Below are positions 8,076 through 17,419 of a stretch of 64,000 bases of DNA, one piece after another (within the stretch, counting starts at the first letter, position 1; each line of letters opens with the position of its first letter). The stretch spans positions 124,001-188,000 of the forward strand of contig NZ_QJRG01000049.1 of NCBI RefSeq assembly GCF_004025535.1, in the 5' to 3' direction. Source of the DNA: Pseudomonas alkylphenolica. Lineage in GTDB: Bacteria > Pseudomonadota > Gammaproteobacteria > Pseudomonadales > Pseudomonadaceae. The translations under genes and the position numbers were made by a program. The notes beneath the pieces were generated by a model. The model saw nothing but the letters and a program-made list of their open reading frames with translations, was not told the DNA's origin and ran no database searches.

Positions 8076-8777
8076 ATGTCCGCCTGCCAGACGCCCATCA
8101 TCGTCGCCCTGGATTTCCCTACCCGTGACGCCGCCCTGAAGCTGGCCGATCAGCTCGATCCCGCCTTGTGCCGGGTCAAGGTCGGCAAGGAGCTGTTCAC
8201 CAGCAGCGCATCGGGTATTGTCGAAACCCTGGTGGAGAAGGGCTTCGAGGTGTTCCTCGACCTGAAATTCCACGACATCCCCAACACCACCGCCATGGCG
8301 GTAAAAGCCGCTGCAGAAATGGGCGTGTGGATGGTCAACGTGCACTGCTCCGGTGGCCTGCGCATGATGTCCGCCTGCCGTGAGGTGCTGGCCAAGCGCA
8401 GCGGCCTGCAGCCACTGCTGATCGGTGTGACCGTGCTGACCAGCATGGAGCGTGAAGACCTTGCCGGTATCGGCCTGGATATCGAGCCGCAGGAGCAGGT
8501 GCTGCGCCTGGCTGCACTGGCCGAGAAGGCCGGTATGGACGGTTTGGTGTGCTCTGCGCTGGAGGCGCCGGCACTGAAGGCGGCGCATCCGTCACTGCAA
8601 CTGGTAACCCCGGGTATCCGCCCTGCAGGCAGCGCCCAGGATGACCAGCGCCGGATTCTGACGCCGCGCCAGGCACTGGATGCAGGCTCCGACTATCTGG
8701 TAATTGGTCGCCCGATCAGCCAGGCCGCCGATCCTGCCCAGGCGCTGGCGGCAGTGGTTGCCGAAATCAGGGCTTAA
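8076..8777 (+). CDS. pyrF: Orotidine 5'-phosphate decarboxylase
   Basis: 233 residues, normal length. It catalyses the last step of UMP synthesis. The catalytic array Asp62-x-Lys64-x-x-Asp67 is in FLDLKFHDIPNT, and the phosphate-binding end has YLVIGRPIS. The start MSACQTPIIVALDF was chosen because upstream in-frame codons lack family similarity. The 3' end overlaps the convergent oxidoreductase by 11 bases. Confidence 0.96.
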   Translation: MSACQTPIIVALDFPTRDAALKLADQLDPALCRVKVGKELFTSSASGIVETLVEKGFEVFLDLKFHDIPNTTAMAVKAAAEMGVWMVNVHCSGGLRMMSACREVLAKRSGLQPLLIGVTVLTSMEREDLAGIGLDIEPQEQVLRLAALAEKAGMDGLVCSALEAPALKAAHPSLQLVTPGIRPAGSAQDDQRRILTPRQALDAGSDYLVIGRPISQAADPAQALAAVVAEIRA

Positions 8778-9771
8778 GCACCAGCTTGCCGAAATTTTCC
8801 CCGCTGAACAGCTTCAACAGCGTCTCGGGGAAGGTTTCCAGCCCCTCGACTACATCTTCCTTGCTCTGCACGTTGCCGGTTGCCAGCCAGCCGGCAATTT
8901 CCTGTGCCGCCTTGCCATAGTTGGCGGAATGGTCCATCACCACAAAGCCTTCCATCCTCGCGCGGTTCACCAGCAATGACAGGTAGTTGGCCGGGCCTTT
9001 GACCGCCTGCTTGTTGTTGTATTGACTGATCGCGCCACAGATCACTACCCGCGCCTTGAAGTTCAGGCGGCTGAGCACGGCATCGAGGATGTCACCACCG
9101 ACGTTGTCGAAGTAAACGTCCACACCTTTCGGGCATTCACGCTTGAGGCCTTCAAGCACGTCTTCAGCCTTGTAGTCGATGACGCCGTCAAAGCCCAGTT
9201 CGTCCTTCAAGTATTGGCATTTCTCTGTGCCACCGGCGATACCCACCACCCGGCAGCCTTTGATCTTGGCAATCTGTCCAGCGATGCTTCCTACTGCACC
9301 AGCGGCACCGGAGATCACCACCGTCTCACCGGCTTTCGGCGTACCGACCTCAAGCAAGGCGAAGTAGGCGGTCATGCCGGTCATGCCCAGGGCGGACAGA
9401 TAGCGTGGCAGCGGCGCCAGTTTCGGGTCGATCTTGTAGAAGCCCTGCGGCTCACCGAGAAAGTAGTCCTGCACGCCCAGGGGGCCGTTGACGTGATCAC
9501 CGACGGCAAAGCCCGGGTGTTTTGAAGCGATCACTTCGCCCACGCCCAAGGCACGCATGACCTGACCGAGCGCGACCGGCGGAATATAGGATTTGCCTTC
9601 GTTCATCCAGCCACGCATGGCAGGGTCGAGGGACAGGTAGAGGTTTTTCACCAGCACCTGGCCTTCGCCGGGCTCGCCAACCGGCACCTGTTCAAAAGTG
9701 AAGTCGTCTCGGCTGACAGCACCGATCGGTCGTTTGGCGAGCAGAAAGCGGCGGTTGGTCTGGGCGGTCAT
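8767..9771 (-). CDS. NADP-dependent medium-chain reductase (CurA/YncB type)
   Basis: 334 residues from the ATG at 9771 (MTAQTNRRFLLAKRP). It is a zinc-independent member of the MDR/leukotriene-B4 dehydrogenase group: WMNEGKSY near residue 70 and the nucleotide loop SGAAGAVGSIAGQIAK in the middle. It lacks the cysteine cluster of zinc alcohol dehydrogenases. Relatives reduce enones and curcumin-like double bonds with NADPH. A longer reading from 9891 adds 40 residues unlike the family. It stands alone, convergent with pyrF; the substrate is not evident. Confidence 0.88.
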   Translation of the reverse strand: MTAQTNRRFLLAKRPIGAVSRDDFTFEQVPVGEPGEGQVLVKNLYLSLDPAMRGWMNEGKSYIPPVALGQVMRALGVGEVIASKHPGFAVGDHVNGPLGVQDYFLGEPQGFYKIDPKLAPLPRYLSALGMTGMTAYFALLEVGTPKAGETVVISGAAGAVGSIAGQIAKIKGCRVVGIAGGTEKCQYLKDELGFDGVIDYKAEDVLEGLKRECPKGVDVYFDNVGGDILDAVLSRLNFKARVVICGAISQYNNKQAVKGPANYLSLLVNRARMEGFVVMDHSANYGKAAQEIAGWLATGNVQSKEDVVEGLETFPETLLKLFSGENFGKLVLKP

Positions 9772-10000
9772 GGCAGGCTCTCGGAAGTAGGACAAAGACT
9801 GTTGATAGACCCTCCCGGGCCATCCGGCAAGGTTCTCGGTTGCGGCGAATGCAGTGCAATCGATGGCGGTGATCTCGCGCTTGGCCAACAATCACCCGCG
9901 CCGATAACCCTTCAACCGGCCCCTTGATGATGCTGCCAATCGTTGTGTTCTGCTGCCTAGACTCCAAGGCACAACCCTCACTTTGTTGCAGGAGCCCATG

Positions 10001-10762
10001 ATGACGATGACTTTTTCCGGCCAGGTAGCCCTGGTCACTGGCGGTGCGGCGGGTATTGGTCGGGCGACGGCGTTGGCCTTTGCTGCCGAAGGCTTGAAGG
10101 TGGTGGTAGCCGACCTGGATGCCGCCGGTGGCGAAGCAACCGCTGCGCTGATCCGCGCTGCGGGTGGCGAGGCACTGTTTGTGGCCTGCAATGTGACTCG
10201 CGAGGCCGAAGTACAGCAACTGTTGGCGGCTACGGTCGAGGCCTACGGTCGCCTCGATTACGCATTCAACAATGCCGGCATCGAGATCGAACAAGGGCGC
10301 CTGGCTGAGGGCAGCGAGGCCGAGTTCGATGCGATCATGGGCGTCAATGTCAAAGGCGTGTGGCTGTGCATGAAGCACCAGTTGCCGCTGCTTCTGGCCC
10401 AGGGTGGTGGTGCCATCGTCAACACCGCTTCGGTAGCAGGCTTGGGCGCGGCGCCGAAGATGAGTATCTACAGTGCGTCCAAGCATGCGGTGATCGGGCT
10501 GACCAAGTCGGCCGCCATCGAGTACGCCAAGAAGAAGATTCGCATCAACGCCGTGTGCCCGGCAGTCATCGATACCGACATGTTCCGTCGTGCCTACGAG
10601 GCTGATCCGCGCAAGGCCGAGTTCGCTGCAGCTATGCATCCGGTAGGGCGGATTGGCAAGGTTGAAGAAATCGCCAGCGCGGTGTTGTACCTGTGCAGCG
10701 ATGGTGCGGCGTTTACCACGGGGCAGGCGTTGGCCGTTGACGGTGGTGCTACGGCAATTTGA
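10001..10762 (+). CDS. Classical short-chain dehydrogenase/reductase
   Basis: 253 residues with cofactor loop TGGAAGIG, NNAG, catalytic Ser in NTASVAG and YSASK (Tyr and Lys). The C-terminus DGGATAI is typical of the family. The start at 10001 places AGGAG six bases upstream; an ATG at 9998 is an alternative. It is related to alcohol/steroid/acyl reductases of the FabG-like group, but it does not sit in a fatty-acid operon, so the substrate is unknown. The last 14 bases overlap the convergent MFS gene. Confidence 0.88.
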   Translation: MTMTFSGQVALVTGGAAGIGRATALAFAAEGLKVVVADLDAAGGEATAALIRAAGGEALFVACNVTREAEVQQLLAATVEAYGRLDYAFNNAGIEIEQGRLAEGSEAEFDAIMGVNVKGVWLCMKHQLPLLLAQGGGAIVNTASVAGLGAAPKMSIYSASKHAVIGLTKSAAIEYAKKKIRINAVCPAVIDTDMFRRAYEADPRKAEFAAAMHPVGRIGKVEEIASAVLYLCSDGAAFTTGQALAVDGGATAI

Positions 10763-11924
10763 CTGGCGCGGTGTCGGGAGCCGCCAGGGGCTTGTTGCTG
10801 CGCAACAGAGCCTGGCCCGCGATCAAGCAACCGGCCAGCAATGCCAGGCCAAATACCCACAGCGACTGGCTGGCACCCAGCCGGTCGACCAGCAGGCCTG
10901 TAAAGATCACGGGCAAGCTGAAGCCGGTATAGGCCAGCAGGAAGAAGCCGGCATGGGCGCGTGCTTTTTCAGCACCAGCCAGTGCAGTGACGGCCGACAA
11001 CCCCCCCAGATAAATGAACCCGTAGCAGGCACTGCTGGCTGCTACGGTACCCAGCAGTACGGCAAACAATTGACCACTGTTGGCCCCCCAGGTGAGCAGG
11101 GCATAGCTGCAGGGCAGCACGATCAAGCCCAGCAGGGTTGATCGGGCGGGCGCCATGCGCCGTGCCAGGGGCTGGAACAACAACCCGCAACTGATAACGC
11201 AGAAGGTCGAGAACCCCGACCAGTGGGCCATGCCATGTTGTTTGAGGATCGATGGCAGCAGAGCAATGACCAGGCCGACGCAGGCCCAGGCCAGCAGGAT
11301 CGCTAGGCCATAGACCAGGCTGCCAGTGGGGTAGCAGGGCAGGCGTAGCCACGGATTTTGCGTATTGTCATGCGGGTCGGGGAGTCTCCAGACGGCCAGC
11401 AGGGCCAGGCTGGCCAGCAGCAGGTGCAGGTAGAAGCTGCCGGGGATCAGCGTTGATTCACGCATCAGGTACAGGCTGGTCATCGCCGCACCCAGGCCGA
11501 AGCCCAGCGACGTACTGGCAGTCACCCAGGTGGCGGCGTGGCGGCTGTCGTGCTCATGCATCAATTCGCTCATGTAGGCGGTGCCGGTTGCCGAGGCCAG
11601 CGCCGTGCCAGCACCCAATAACAGGCGTGCGAACCCGAGTGTTTCCAGGCCCGGCGCAACCAGCATCAGCGTGGTGGCCAGCATCGACAGGACCAGGGCG
11701 ATAATGATCAGCGGCCGTCGCCCGATTCGGTCCGCCAGCCCGCCCAATAGCAACAGCACCGGTACGACGCCCACCACGTAGGCAGAAAACGCCACCGCTG
11801 TGGCGGCGACGCCTTTGCCGGACAATTCGGCATAGGCGGTGTACAGGGGCGCCTGCAAATTAACCGCGAAGGTAATCAGGCACAGGGCGAAGGCCAGTCG
11901 GGCAGGAGAACGCTGAAAAGTCAT
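10749..11924 (-). CDS. MFS transporter, drug/metabolite exporter type
   Basis: 391 residues with twelve hydrophobic segments. The family motif between helices 2 and 3 is LGGLADRIGRRPLII. It is divergent from the MocR regulator at 12038 with about 110 bases between them, which suggests control by that regulator. The substrate cannot be told from sequence. The start MTFQRSPARLAFALC is preceded by AAGGATGCCCCC, an adequate ribosome-binding site. Confidence 0.88.
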   Translation of the reverse strand: MTFQRSPARLAFALCLITFAVNLQAPLYTAYAELSGKGVAATAVAFSAYVVGVVPVLLLLGGLADRIGRRPLIIIALVLSMLATTLMLVAPGLETLGFARLLLGAGTALASATGTAYMSELMHEHDSRHAATWVTASTSLGFGLGAAMTSLYLMRESTLIPGSFYLHLLLASLALLAVWRLPDPHDNTQNPWLRLPCYPTGSLVYGLAILLAWACVGLVIALLPSILKQHGMAHWSGFSTFCVISCGLLFQPLARRMAPARSTLLGLIVLPCSYALLTWGANSGQLFAVLLGTVAASSACYGFIYLGGLSAVTALAGAEKARAHAGFFLLAYTGFSLPVIFTGLLVDRLGASQSLWVFGLALLAGCLIAGQALLRSNKPLAAPDTAPVKLP

Positions 11925-12008
11925 GGGGGCATCCTTGAGAGTGCCATGACTATCCGGCGATCACTCAGGGCTCACAAGGCACACTGCAGTGGGATTTATG
12001 ATTAACTG

Positions 12009-12028
12009 TTCGAACGTAATCTTCGAAC
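12009..12028. promoter_or_regulatory. Candidate MocR operator: direct repeats of TTCGAAC
   Basis: Two copies of TTCGAAC begin at 12009 and 12022, a 13-base period, in the space between the divergent MFS and MocR genes and just upstream of the MocR start. MocR/PdxR-type regulators are known to bind direct repeats near their own promoters, which makes this a reasonable site; it is inferred. Confidence 0.45.
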
Positions 12029-12037
12029 ACTTTGACC

Positions 12038-13459
12038 ATGAACCTGATTCTTGACCGCCAATCTCCCACACCGCTGGTAAAACAGTTGGCAGCCCAGTTG
12101 CAGGCCTGGATCGAACTCCGGCGTTTGCGGCCTGGTAGCCGCTTGCCCTCGATTCGCCAATTGGCGCAGGAGCAGGCCGTCAGTCGCTCGTGCGTTATAG
12201 AAGCTTACGATCGCCTGGTCGCATCAGGTGTGCTGGAGGCGCGGCATGGCGCGGGCTTTTTCGTCGCCGAACAACGTTTCAGCGAGCCGCTGCAGGACCT
12301 GCCTGTTCGCGATGAATCCTTTGACAATCGCTGGCAACAGTTCGCTGACGACCAGAACGACTTGCTCAATCTCTGTTGCGGCTGGGTACCCTCCGGTTGG
12401 CGCCCCAGCGAGGCTATCGCCCAGGCGGTGCGTCAGGTCAGCCGAGGGCCGGTCCAGGATCTGATCGACTACAGCCCGCCCATGGGGCTGGCCAGCTTGC
12501 GCAGCCAGCTGCACAAGGGGTTGGGGCAAATCGGCGTTCAGGTCAGCCCGCAACAGATACTTACCACCCAGGGCGCCAGCCACGCCCTCGATCTGCTGGT
12601 GCGCGCACTGCTCAAGCCAGGCGACAAGGTGCTGGTGGAAAGCCCCGGGTACTACAACCTGTACAGCCTGCTGCGCCAGCATGGCGTCGAGATGTTACAT
12701 GTACCGCGCACCGCCAGCGGTCCCGACCTGGATGTACTTGAGGCGTTGCTCAGGCAGCATCGGCCGCGCTGCCTGTACATCAACAGCCTGTACCACAACC
12801 CCACGGGTAGCAGCCTCACCCCCAAGGTTGCTTATCGGTTGCTCGAGCTTGCCCGCGAATATGACGTGCAGATCATCGAAGACGATATCTATGCCGATTT
12901 CCAGGACGGTGCGGTCACTCGTCTGGCAACGCTGGATGCCGAGCAGCGGGTCATCTACCTCGCGAGCTTTTCGAAGACCCTGAGCAGCTCGTTGCGCATC
13001 GGCTACCTGGTGGCGGCACCTGCGTTGATTGCGCGCCTGGCCGAGCTGAAGATGGTCACCGGTCTGGGTAATTCGCGTTTTACCGAGCAGGTGGTCGCAC
13101 AGTTGCTGGCGACGGGGGCGTATCGCAAAAGCGTCGCGCGCCTGCGCCCGCGCCTGGCGCAGCATATGGCCAAGGCACTGGGACAACTGGAGGCTTGCGG
13201 GTGGCAGGTGTTTACCGAACCCTACGGCGGCATGTTTGTTTGGGCACGGTGCCCGGGACGGGATTTTGCTTCGCTCAATCGTCAGGCGCTGGCCTGCTCG
13301 GTGCTGTTGGCACCGGGCAGTGCGTTTGACCCACAGGGCCGTGCGAGCGACTGGCTACGCATCAACGTCGCCTATGCCCAGGACCAGCGGGCCCAGGCGT
13401 TCTTCCAGCGTACGATGCGAGACTCAGGCGTTGCGCCAGTTGAGGATCATCAGGGTTAG
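12038..13459 (+). CDS. MocR-family regulator (GntR HTH fused to aminotransferase fold)
   Basis: 473 residues. The N-terminal winged helix of the GntR type (about 1-75, with LRPGSRLPSIRQLAQEQAVSRSCV) is joined to a class I aminotransferase-like domain whose PLP lysine lies near residue 313 in SFSKTLSSSLRIGYL. Such proteins sense PLP or amino compounds and control neighbouring genes. The ATG at 12038 is preferred to a TTG six bases earlier. It is divergent from an MFS exporter that is probably its target. The 3' end overlaps benE by 36 bases on the other strand. Confidence 0.9.
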   Translation: MNLILDRQSPTPLVKQLAAQLQAWIELRRLRPGSRLPSIRQLAQEQAVSRSCVIEAYDRLVASGVLEARHGAGFFVAEQRFSEPLQDLPVRDESFDNRWQQFADDQNDLLNLCCGWVPSGWRPSEAIAQAVRQVSRGPVQDLIDYSPPMGLASLRSQLHKGLGQIGVQVSPQQILTTQGASHALDLLVRALLKPGDKVLVESPGYYNLYSLLRQHGVEMLHVPRTASGPDLDVLEALLRQHRPRCLYINSLYHNPTGSSLTPKVAYRLLELAREYDVQIIEDDIYADFQDGAVTRLATLDAEQRVIYLASFSKTLSSSLRIGYLVAAPALIARLAELKMVTGLGNSRFTEQVVAQLLATGAYRKSVARLRPRLAQHMAKALGQLEACGWQVFTEPYGGMFVWARCPGRDFASLNRQALACSVLLAPGSAFDPQGRASDWLRINVAYAQDQRAQAFFQRTMRDSGVAPVEDHQG

Positions 13460-14614
13460 CACGCCGGCGACGATTCCCCAGAACGCCGAGCCGATCGAGA
13501 ACAGGGTGAAACCTGAGGCGGTGACCATGAAGGTGATCAATGCCGCTTCCCGTTCTCTGGATTCACTCATGGCCACGGTCAGGCCGTTCATGATCGAGCC
13601 AAACAGGGCCAGGGCGGCAATCGACAGCACCAGTTCTTTGGGCAGTGCGGCGAAGAGGGCGGCCAGGGTGGCGCCAAAAACGCCGGCGATACCGTAGAAG
13701 ATTCCGCACCAGACCGCTGCTGTGTAGCGCTTGTTCGGGTCTTCATGGGCATGCGGCCCGGTGCAGATCGCCGCGCTGATGGCTGCAAGGTTGATACCGT
13801 GCGAGCCAAAGGGCGCCAGCACCAGCGAGGCCAGGCCGGTCACCGAGATCAGGGGCGAGGCCGGCACCTGATAGCCATCGGCACGCAGCACGGCGACACC
13901 CGGCATGTTCTGCGAGGTCATGGCCACGACAAACAGTGGAATGCCGATGCTGATGGTGGCGGCCAGGGAAAAGCTCGGCGTGGTCCACACCGGCGTTGCC
14001 ACCTCCAGGCTGAAGCCGCTGAAGTCCAGTAAACCCATGGCGCCGGACAGGGCGGTGCCCACCAGCAAGGCGGCGAGCACCGCATAACGTGGCGACAGGC
14101 GTTTGATCACCAGGTAGCTGAAGAACATACCCAGCACCAGTGCTGTGCGGTGTTGGGCGGCGATGAAAATCTCGCTACCGATCTTGAACAGGATGCCCGC
14201 CAACAGGGCGGACGCCAGGGAGGCCGGAATGCGTTTGACCAGGCGCTCGAAGCTGCCGGTCATCCCGCAGATCACCACCAGCACGGCACAGGTGATGTAG
14301 GCGCCAATGGCCTCGCCGTAGCTGACCCCGCCAAGGCTGGTGATCAGCAGGGCGGCCCCCGGCGTTGACCAGGCCACCGTCACCGGCGTGCGATAGCGTA
14401 GCGACAAGCCGATGCTGCACACCGCCATGCCAATCGACAGCGCCCAGATCCACGAAGAAATCTGCGCTGTGGTCAGGCCGGCAGCCTGGCCAGCCTGAAA
14501 CATCAGTACCAGCGAACTGGTATAGCCAGTCAGCATGGCAATAAAGCCGGCGACCACGGCAGAGGGCGAAGAGTCGGCCAAAGGGCGCAAGTGCGCGGAC
14601 GTGGCGTCGGGCAT
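13424..14614 (-). CDS. benE: BenE-family benzoate/H+ symporter
   Basis: 396 residues from the ATG at 14614, which has AAGGA seven bases upstream; a TTG at 14632 is less likely. About eleven to twelve membrane helices, with the family-typical GGVSYGEAIGAY and FGSHGINLAAISAAICTGPHAHEDP. Relatives import benzoate with protons. No ben or cat catabolic genes are near, so benzoate as substrate is from family membership only. It converges on the MocR gene. Confidence 0.85.
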   Translation of the reverse strand: MPDATSAHLRPLADSSPSAVVAGFIAMLTGYTSSLVLMFQAGQAAGLTTAQISSWIWALSIGMAVCSIGLSLRYRTPVTVAWSTPGAALLITSLGGVSYGEAIGAYITCAVLVVICGMTGSFERLVKRIPASLASALLAGILFKIGSEIFIAAQHRTALVLGMFFSYLVIKRLSPRYAVLAALLVGTALSGAMGLLDFSGFSLEVATPVWTTPSFSLAATISIGIPLFVVAMTSQNMPGVAVLRADGYQVPASPLISVTGLASLVLAPFGSHGINLAAISAAICTGPHAHEDPNKRYTAAVWCGIFYGIAGVFGATLAALFAALPKELVLSIAALALFGSIMNGLTVAMSESREREAALITFMVTASGFTLFSIGSAFWGIVAGVLTLMILNWRNA

Positions 14615-14762
14615 GGGGCAATCCTTGTTCAAGGTGTAAGCAGTTTTTTCAGACTAACGCGCAGGACCTTGATTCATGCCATACAGCAGGCATTGCATTT
14701 AGCCGTACAGTCGCCAACTATGAGTGCAGGCAGGTTTGCGCAATGAACGGGGGGGAGGGGTG

Positions 14763-15365
14763 ATGTACAAGGTTTACGGTGATTACCAGTCGGGCAACTG
14801 CTACAAGGTCAAGCTGATGCTGCATCTGCTGGATCTGCCGTACGAATGGCAGTCAGTGGATATCCTCAATGGCGAAACAGAAACGCCGGAGTTTCTGGCC
14901 ATGAACCCCAACGGCAAAGTGCCGGTGCTGGCGCTTGAAGATGGCACGTACCTGTGGGAGTCCAACGCGATCCTCAACTTCCTCGCCGACGGCAGTGCGT
15001 TTTTGCCCACCGAACCGCGGTTGCGCACGCAAGTGCTGCAGTGGCAGTTTTTCGAGCAATACAGCCATGAGCCGTACATTGCCGTGGCACGCTTCATCCA
15101 GTTTTACCTGGGGCTGCCGCAAGAGCGCCTGGAGGAGTACAAAACCCTGCACAAGGGCGGCTACAAAGCCCTGCGGGTAATGGAGAAGCAGCTGCAGCTA
15201 ACCCCGTACCTGGTGGGGGACAGTTACTCGATCGCCGACGTCGCATTGTACGCCTATACCCATGTTGCCCATCAGGGCGGGTTTGACCTGGAGGCGTACC
15301 CGGCAATCCAGGCATGGCTGGAACGCGTGGCCAGCCATCCCCGTCATGTGACCATGACCGGCTGA
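14763..15365 (+). CDS. Glutathione S-transferase family protein
   Basis: 200 residues: an N-terminal thioredoxin-like domain with the cis-proline motif NGKVPVLALEDG and the glutathione-binding ESNAI (about 60-66), then an all-helical C-terminal domain with the N-capping SIADVALYAYTHVA. GGGAGGGG precedes the ATG at 14763, which is why an upstream in-frame start was rejected. It converges on the glutaredoxin-like gene with four bases between stops. The substrate is unknown. Confidence 0.9.
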   Translation: MYKVYGDYQSGNCYKVKLMLHLLDLPYEWQSVDILNGETETPEFLAMNPNGKVPVLALEDGTYLWESNAILNFLADGSAFLPTEPRLRTQVLQWQFFEQYSHEPYIAVARFIQFYLGLPQERLEEYKTLHKGGYKALRVMEKQLQLTPYLVGDSYSIADVALYAYTHVAHQGGFDLEAYPAIQAWLERVASHPRHVTMTG

Positions 15366-15369
15366 GCGA

Positions 15370-15738
15370 TCAGGCAGCAAAACGCTTGTTGAGGTAGTCG
15401 ATGATCACCTTGGACTCGTACATCCAGGTGGTCTTGCCGTCTTCGTCGATGCGCAGGCACGGTACTTTGATCTTGCCACCCTCGGTGAGCAGGGTCTGAC
15501 GGTCCTGTTCGTTGTTCTTCGCGTCGCGCAAGGCCACCGGTACGTTCAGGCGGTGCAGGGTGCGGCGGGTTTTCACGCAGAACGGGCAGGCGTGGAATTG
15601 ATACAGGCTCAGGCCCTTGGCCTGTTGTTCGACCTTGGCCTGGTCGGCAGGGTCGCGCTTGAGCTTGGCCGGGCGGCTGATCCAGTCACCGAAAACAATC
15701 AATTGGCCCAGGCCCACACGCAGTGCTTTGACGATCAT
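15370..15738 (-). CDS. Glutaredoxin-like protein with CPFC active site
   Basis: 122 residues. A basic N-terminal extension of about 43 residues precedes a thioredoxin-fold domain with redox motif Cys51-Pro-Phe-Cys54, the cis-proline segment KVPCLRI and an ESKVIIDYL end as in GST N-domains. GAGGAGTTGCC gives a good ribosome-binding site. It follows folE on the same strand but is separated by a terminator, so it is probably a separate unit. It is likely a cytosolic thiol-disulfide reductase. Confidence 0.88.
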   Translation of the reverse strand: MIVKALRVGLGQLIVFGDWISRPAKLKRDPADQAKVEQQAKGLSLYQFHACPFCVKTRRTLHRLNVPVALRDAKNNEQDRQTLLTEGGKIKVPCLRIDEDGKTTWMYESKVIIDYLNKRFAA

Positions 15739-15754
15739 GGCAACTCCTCGGAAT

Positions 15755-15783
15755 AAAAAAGCCGACCACGGAAGGTCGGCTTG
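15755..15783 (-). terminator. Intrinsic terminator after folE
   Basis: On the minus strand the stem AAGCCGACC / GGTCGGCTT with a six-base loop is followed by a run of T. It lies between the folE stop and the glutaredoxin-like gene. Confidence 0.85.
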
Positions 15784-15796
15784 CAGACGGGCCTGT

Positions 15797-16342
15797 TTAC
15801 TTGATCAGGCTGAGAAACTCGCTGCGGGTGGCGGCATTTTCGCGGAACTCGCCAAGCATCACCGAGGTGATCATGGTGGAGTTCTGCTTCTCGACGCCGC
15901 GCATCATCATGCACATGTGCTTGGCTTCGATAACCACCGCGACGCCCAGGGCGCCGGTAACTTTCTGGATCGCCTCGGCAACCTGACGGCTGAGGTTTTC
16001 CTGGATCTGCAGGCGACGTGCGTACATGTCGACGATCCGTGCAACCTTGGACAGGCCCAGGACCTTGCCATCGGGAATGTAGGCAACATGGGCCTTGCCG
16101 ATGAATGGCAGCATGTGGTGTTCGCACAACGAGTACAGCTCGATGTCCTTGACCAGGACCATTTCGCTGTTGTCGGAGCTGAACAGTGCGCCGTTGGTCA
16201 CTTCTTCCAGGGTTTGTTCATAACCGCGGCAAAGGTACTGCATGGCCTTCGCAGCCCGCTTGGGCGTGTCGAGCAGGCCTTCGCGGGAGACGTCCTCGCC
16301 AATCTGGCCGAGGATAGCGGTGTAGTTCTGTTCCAGGGACAT
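15797..16342 (-). CDS. folE: GTP cyclohydrolase I
   Basis: 181 residues, the normal length of bacterial FolE. It opens GTP to 7,8-dihydroneopterin triphosphate, the first step to folate. The zinc ligands are Cys73 and His76 in YSLCEHHMLPF and Cys144 in AKHMCMMMRG. It ends in its own terminator. Pseudomonads often carry more than one folE paralogue; this is the classic zinc type and not the FolE2/COG1469 type. Confidence 0.95.
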   Translation of the reverse strand: MSLEQNYTAILGQIGEDVSREGLLDTPKRAAKAMQYLCRGYEQTLEEVTNGALFSSDNSEMVLVKDIELYSLCEHHMLPFIGKAHVAYIPDGKVLGLSKVARIVDMYARRLQIQENLSRQVAEAIQKVTGALGVAVVIEAKHMCMMMRGVEKQNSTMITSVMLGEFRENAATRSEFLSLIK

Positions 16343-16412
16343 GGATCTACCTGTGGGGAATTATCGCAAACGCGAAGGGTACGGCGGCTGTGGCGGCGCT
16401 GCAAGCGCGGCG

Positions 16413-16970
16413 TTACTCGTCGCGGCCTTCGAGCATGGTTCGTTTGAGCATCACGTATACCGCGCCGGTGCCGCCGTGGCGGGCCTGGCACGAGGTAAAC
16501 CCCAGTACTTGCGGGTGTTGGCGCAGCCAGGTGTTGACGTGGCTTTTGATCATTGGCTTCTTGCCGTCCAGGCGTACTGCCTTGCCATGGGTAACCCGCA
16601 CACAACGTACTTCGAAGCGGGTTGCCTCGGCGAGGAAGGCCCACAGCGTTTCGCGGGCTTTTTCCACGTTCATGCCGTGCAGGTCGAGGCTGCCTTCGAA
16701 ACCGATCTGGCCGAGCTTGAGCTTGCGCATCTGGCTTTCCTGGACACCGTCACGGCTCCAGTGCAGGTCGTCTTCCGGGCCTACATCGATGACAAACTGA
16801 TCCGACAGGCCATCGACTACCGTCTGATCGCTACGCACAGTGGCGGCCTGGCGCAGGCTTGCCAGCTTCTTGCGGTCGGCTTTGGGTTTGCCAACTTCGG
16901 CGCGATCGTGCGTGATCGGCTTGACGCCGCGCATTTCGCTTTTGAACAGGGAAAAATCGTCGTCTTGCAT
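16413..16970 (-). CDS. smrA: Smr-domain protein (SmrA type)
   Basis: 185 residues. A charged N-terminal half is followed by a C-terminal Smr domain with the two signatures LDLHGM and RHGGTGAVYVML plus THGKA. Smr domains nick branched or single-stranded nucleic acids or RNA. It lies 70 bases upstream of folE on the same strand and divergent from nothing in between, so co-transcription is possible. The start MQDDDFSLFKSEM is preceded by GGAGGCTTAC, a good ribosome-binding site. Confidence 0.88.
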   Translation of the reverse strand: MQDDDFSLFKSEMRGVKPITHDRAEVGKPKADRKKLASLRQAATVRSDQTVVDGLSDQFVIDVGPEDDLHWSRDGVQESQMRKLKLGQIGFEGSLDLHGMNVEKARETLWAFLAEATRFEVRCVRVTHGKAVRLDGKKPMIKSHVNTWLRQHPQVLGFTSCQARHGGTGAVYVMLKRTMLEGRDE

Positions 16971-17022
16971 GTAAGCCTCCGCCTGGGCGGCGTAGTTTAC
17001 GCGACTCCCCCGCAGGTTGCAG

Positions 17023-17343
17023 TCAATCGTGTTTTTTCATCAGGTGCGGTGAAAGGTTCAGTTCGCGGCTGCGGCGCAAGCGCAAACGGCTGCGTCGCCA
17101 GAACCAGATGCCGAAGTACAGCAACAGCAAGCCGACTACCAGAATGACTACGGCACCGGCCCGGTTGGCATTGAGCTCGGCCAATGCCTCGGGGTTGCCC
17201 AGCAGGCTGGCGGCGCCGGCCATGGCCAATAGCACGCCCAGGGTCGCCAGCAGCGCCGAGAAGGCTGCCGCCAAGCGCGCGCCCCAATTGCGTGGCTCAC
17301 GCTGGCGCAAGCGTTTGGCATCGAAACCATCGGACAATTTCAT
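17023..17343 (-). CDS. Two-helix inner-membrane protein, unknown function
   Basis: 106 residues. A basic N-terminus (about 1-24) leads into hydrophobic helices at about 25-48 and 64-81, then a strongly basic cytosolic tail (RRSRLRLRRSREL). No family is recognised. GAGGAAATCGGC precedes the ATG. It lies 52 bases upstream of smrA on the same strand and may be transcribed with it. Confidence 0.7.
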   Translation of the reverse strand: MKLSDGFDAKRLRQREPRNWGARLAAAFSALLATLGVLLAMAGAASLLGNPEALAELNANRAGAVVILVVGLLLLYFGIWFWRRSRLRLRRSRELNLSPHLMKKHD

Positions 17344-17419
17344 GCCGATTTCCTCTATGGATATCCGGTTTAAGACCGAAAACCCGCAAGGTGGTTCCGC
17401 CAGCCCGTCGGATGGTACG

